Shown one piece after another: positions 62,603 to 64,000 of a DNA stretch of 64,000 bases (position 1 is its first letter; every line of letters starts with the position of its first letter). The stretch comes from Allocatelliglobosispora scoriae. Lineage in GTDB: Bacteria > Actinomycetota > Actinomycetes > Mycobacteriales > Micromonosporaceae. The translations under genes and the position numbers were made by a program. The stretch is from positions 682,001-746,000 of the forward strand of contig NZ_JACHMN010000003.1 in assembly GCF_014204945.1 (NCBI RefSeq). The letters are read 5' to 3'. The notes below the pieces were generated by a model. The model was not told the DNA's origin, made no database searches, and was given only the letters and a program-made list of their open reading frames with translations.

Positions 62603-63757
62603 ATGGACCTGACCCTCTCCCCGGAGCAGCTCGCCGTGCGGCAGCTCGCCGCCGAGTTCACCGATCGCGAGATCATCCCGCACGCGGCGGCCTGGGACCG
62701 GCGCGAATCGGTCGACCTCGGCATCGTCAAGAAGCTCGGTGACCTGGGCTTCCTCGGCCTCACCATCCCCGAGGACCGGGGCGGGTCCGGCGGCGACCAC
62801 CTCAGCTACTGCCTCGTCATGGAGGAGCTGGGCCGGGGCGACTCGTCCGTGCGCGGCATCGTCTCGGTCTCGCTCGGCCTCGTCGCCAAGTCGATCGCCG
62901 CCTTCGGCACCGGCGAGCAGCAGGAGGAGTGGCTGCCCCGGCTCTGCTCCGGCGACGCGATCGGCTGCTTCGCCCTCACCGAGCCCGGCACCGGCTCCGA
63001 CGCGGGCGAGCTCACCACCCGCGCGGTCCGCGACGGCGACGACTGGGTCATCGACGGCGCGAAGGTCTTCATCACCAACGGCACCTGGGCCGACGTCGCC
63101 CTGGTCTTCGCCCGCACCGGCGCCGACCAGCCCGGACGCAAGGGCATCAGTGCCTTCCTGGTGCCGACCGACACACCCGGCTTCGGCCGCACCGAGATCC
63201 ACGGCAAGCTCGGCCTGCGCGGTCAGGCCACGGCCGAGATGAGCTTCAGCGGGTGTCGCGTACCCGCCGCCGCCCTGCTCGGCGCCGAGGGGCAGGGCTT
63301 CCGGATCGCGATGGCCGCCCTCGCCAAGGGCCGGATGTCGCTCGCCGCGGGCTGTGTCGGGGTGGCCCGGGGCTGCCTGGAGGCGTCCGTGGCCTATGCC
63401 GGGGAGCGGGTGCAGTTCCGCAAGCCCATCGCCGGGCACCAGCTCGTGCAGCAGCTCCTCGCCGAGATGGCGGTCGACGCCGACGCGGCCCGGCTGCTCG
63501 TCTGGCGCGTCGCCGACCTGATCGACCGGCACGAGCCCTTCGAGACCGAGGCCTCCATGGCGAAGCTCTTCGCCAGCGAGGCCGCCGTCCGCTGCGCCAA
63601 CAACGCGCTCCAGGTCTTCGGCGGTTACGGGTATATCGATGAATACCCCGTCGCCAAGTACCTCCGTGACGCCCGGGTCACAACCCTTTACGAGGGCACC
63701 AGCCAGATCCAGCAGCTCATCATCGGCCGCGCGCTGACCGGAATCAGCGCCTTCTAG
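62603..63757 (+). CDS. Acyl-CoA dehydrogenase 3
   Basis: A 384-residue dehydrogenase with all family marks: LGFLGLTIPEDRGGSGGDHL, CFALTEPGTGSDAGELTTRA, WVIDGAKVFITNG, QFRKPIAGHQLVQQLLAEMA, QVFGGYGYIDEYPVAKYLRD and the catalytic Glu in TTLYEGTSQIQQLI. It resembles short-/medium-chain or isovaleryl/glutaryl-type enzymes. ATG 62603 appears leaderless. It is followed 29 bases later by an acyl-CoA ligase gene, so the ligase product is a natural substrate. Confidence 0.95.
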   Translation: MDLTLSPEQLAVRQLAAEFTDREIIPHAAAWDRRESVDLGIVKKLGDLGFLGLTIPEDRGGSGGDHLSYCLVMEELGRGDSSVRGIVSVSLGLVAKSIAAFGTGEQQEEWLPRLCSGDAIGCFALTEPGTGSDAGELTTRAVRDGDDWVIDGAKVFITNGTWADVALVFARTGADQPGRKGISAFLVPTDTPGFGRTEIHGKLGLRGQATAEMSFSGCRVPAAALLGAEGQGFRIAMAALAKGRMSLAAGCVGVARGCLEASVAYAGERVQFRKPIAGHQLVQQLLAEMAVDADAARLLVWRVADLIDRHEPFETEASMAKLFASEAAVRCANNALQVFGGYGYIDEYPVAKYLRDARVTTLYEGTSQIQQLIIGRALTGISAF

Positions 63758-63786
63758 CCCATCCGTCCACCATGGAGGCTCCCACC

Positions 63787-64000
63787 ATGACTTCGCTCTC
63801 CCTCGCCAGCGTGCTCGCCGAGGCCGCCCGGCGCTACCCCGACAAGGTCGCGGTCGTCGACGGCGCCCAGCGCGTCACCTATGCCGAGCTCTGGCGGCAG
63901 GCGCTCACCTACGCGGCGGGCCTGCGGGAACTGGGCGTCCGGCCCGGTGACACCGTCGCCCTCGTCGTGCCCAACGTCGTGGAGTTCCCCCGCGCCTATT
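63787..64000 (+). CDS. Acyl-CoA ligase (ANL superfamily), N-terminal fragment
   Basis: The first 71 codons of an AMP-dependent ligase: LASVLAEAARRYPDKVAVVD, VTYAELWRQALTYAAGLREL, GVRPGDTVALVVPNVVEFPR. The P-loop lies beyond the right edge. ATG 63787 has GGAGG 8 bases upstream. It should activate the substrate of the neighbouring acyl-CoA dehydrogenase. It is not obviously related to the two biosynthetic ligases at 3-9 kb. Confidence 0.88.
   Translation, partial: MTSLSLASVLAEAARRYPDKVAVVDGAQRVTYAELWRQALTYAAGLRELGVRPGDTVALVVPNVVEFPRAY

Overview
The window is GC-rich actinobacterial chromosome: very high GC at third codon positions, many GTG/TTG starts, tightly overlapping ATGA/GTGA gene junctions, and mycothiol-type (maleylpyruvate isomerase-like), LytR-CpsA-Psr, HelD and CebR-box features. 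A filamentous Micromonosporaceae-like organism is a reasonable inference, but no rRNA or other strict marker is present. I see no tRNA, rRNA, CRISPR array, prophage or insertion-sequence transposase.

Region 1 (1-12.5 kb) is an unusual biosynthetic locus. It carries the full route to 4-hydroxyphenylglycine (hydroxymandelate synthase, hydroxymandelate oxidase, transaminase). Beside it sits a free-standing type II condensation set resembling aryl-polyene systems: two ketosynthases, a short chain-length-factor-like KAS domain, two acyl carrier proteins, two adenylate-forming ligases and a phosphopantetheinyl transferase, plus a PhyH-type dioxygenase cut by the left edge. No NRPS module, ketoreductase, dehydratase or thioesterase is visible, so the locus probably continues to the left. 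A 31-codon small gene with its own promoter-like sequence, leader hairpin and terminator follows at 12.6-12.9 kb.

Region 2 (12.9-31.3 kb) holds mostly single genes: a secreted penicillin-acylase-like hydrolase with a discoidin domain, a TrkA-N membrane protein coupled to a RyR-domain protein, a GH1 beta-glucosidase, a HelD-type RNA polymerase motor, a CaiB-type CoA transferase, an LCP ligase, a GH15 hydrolase, DUF3626, a small GNAT and a quinone oxidoreductase-like protein. Region 3 (31.5-36.6 kb) is a four-gene, translationally coupled operon: cytoplasmic subtilase, ECF-like sigma factor, unknown protein, TPR-CHAT caspase-like protein. It looks like a proteolytic signalling or conflict module.

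Region 4 (36.7-49 kb) has a CopC-like protein, a GNAT/class V aminotransferase fusion, a second LCP protein, a GT8 glycosyltransferase, a secreted GH3-Fn3-Fn3-CBM2 enzyme behind a CebR-type operator, a metallophosphoesterase, and a polyprenyl synthetase whose 3' end is shifted by a 20-bp tandem duplication. Region 5 (49.1-64 kb) looks like a catabolic regulon for an imported carboxylic acid or related compound: IclR and two TetR regulators, three acyl-CoA dehydrogenases, a complete Liv-type ABC importer, alcohol and aldehyde dehydrogenases, an aldo/keto reductase and an acyl-CoA ligase cut by the right edge. Similar inverted repeats precede four of its transcription units.

Three families of long intergenic palindromes (A, B and C in the feature list) recur through the window, in tandem, convergent and divergent gaps. 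In two places the palindrome supplies the last codons and stop of a neighbouring gene.
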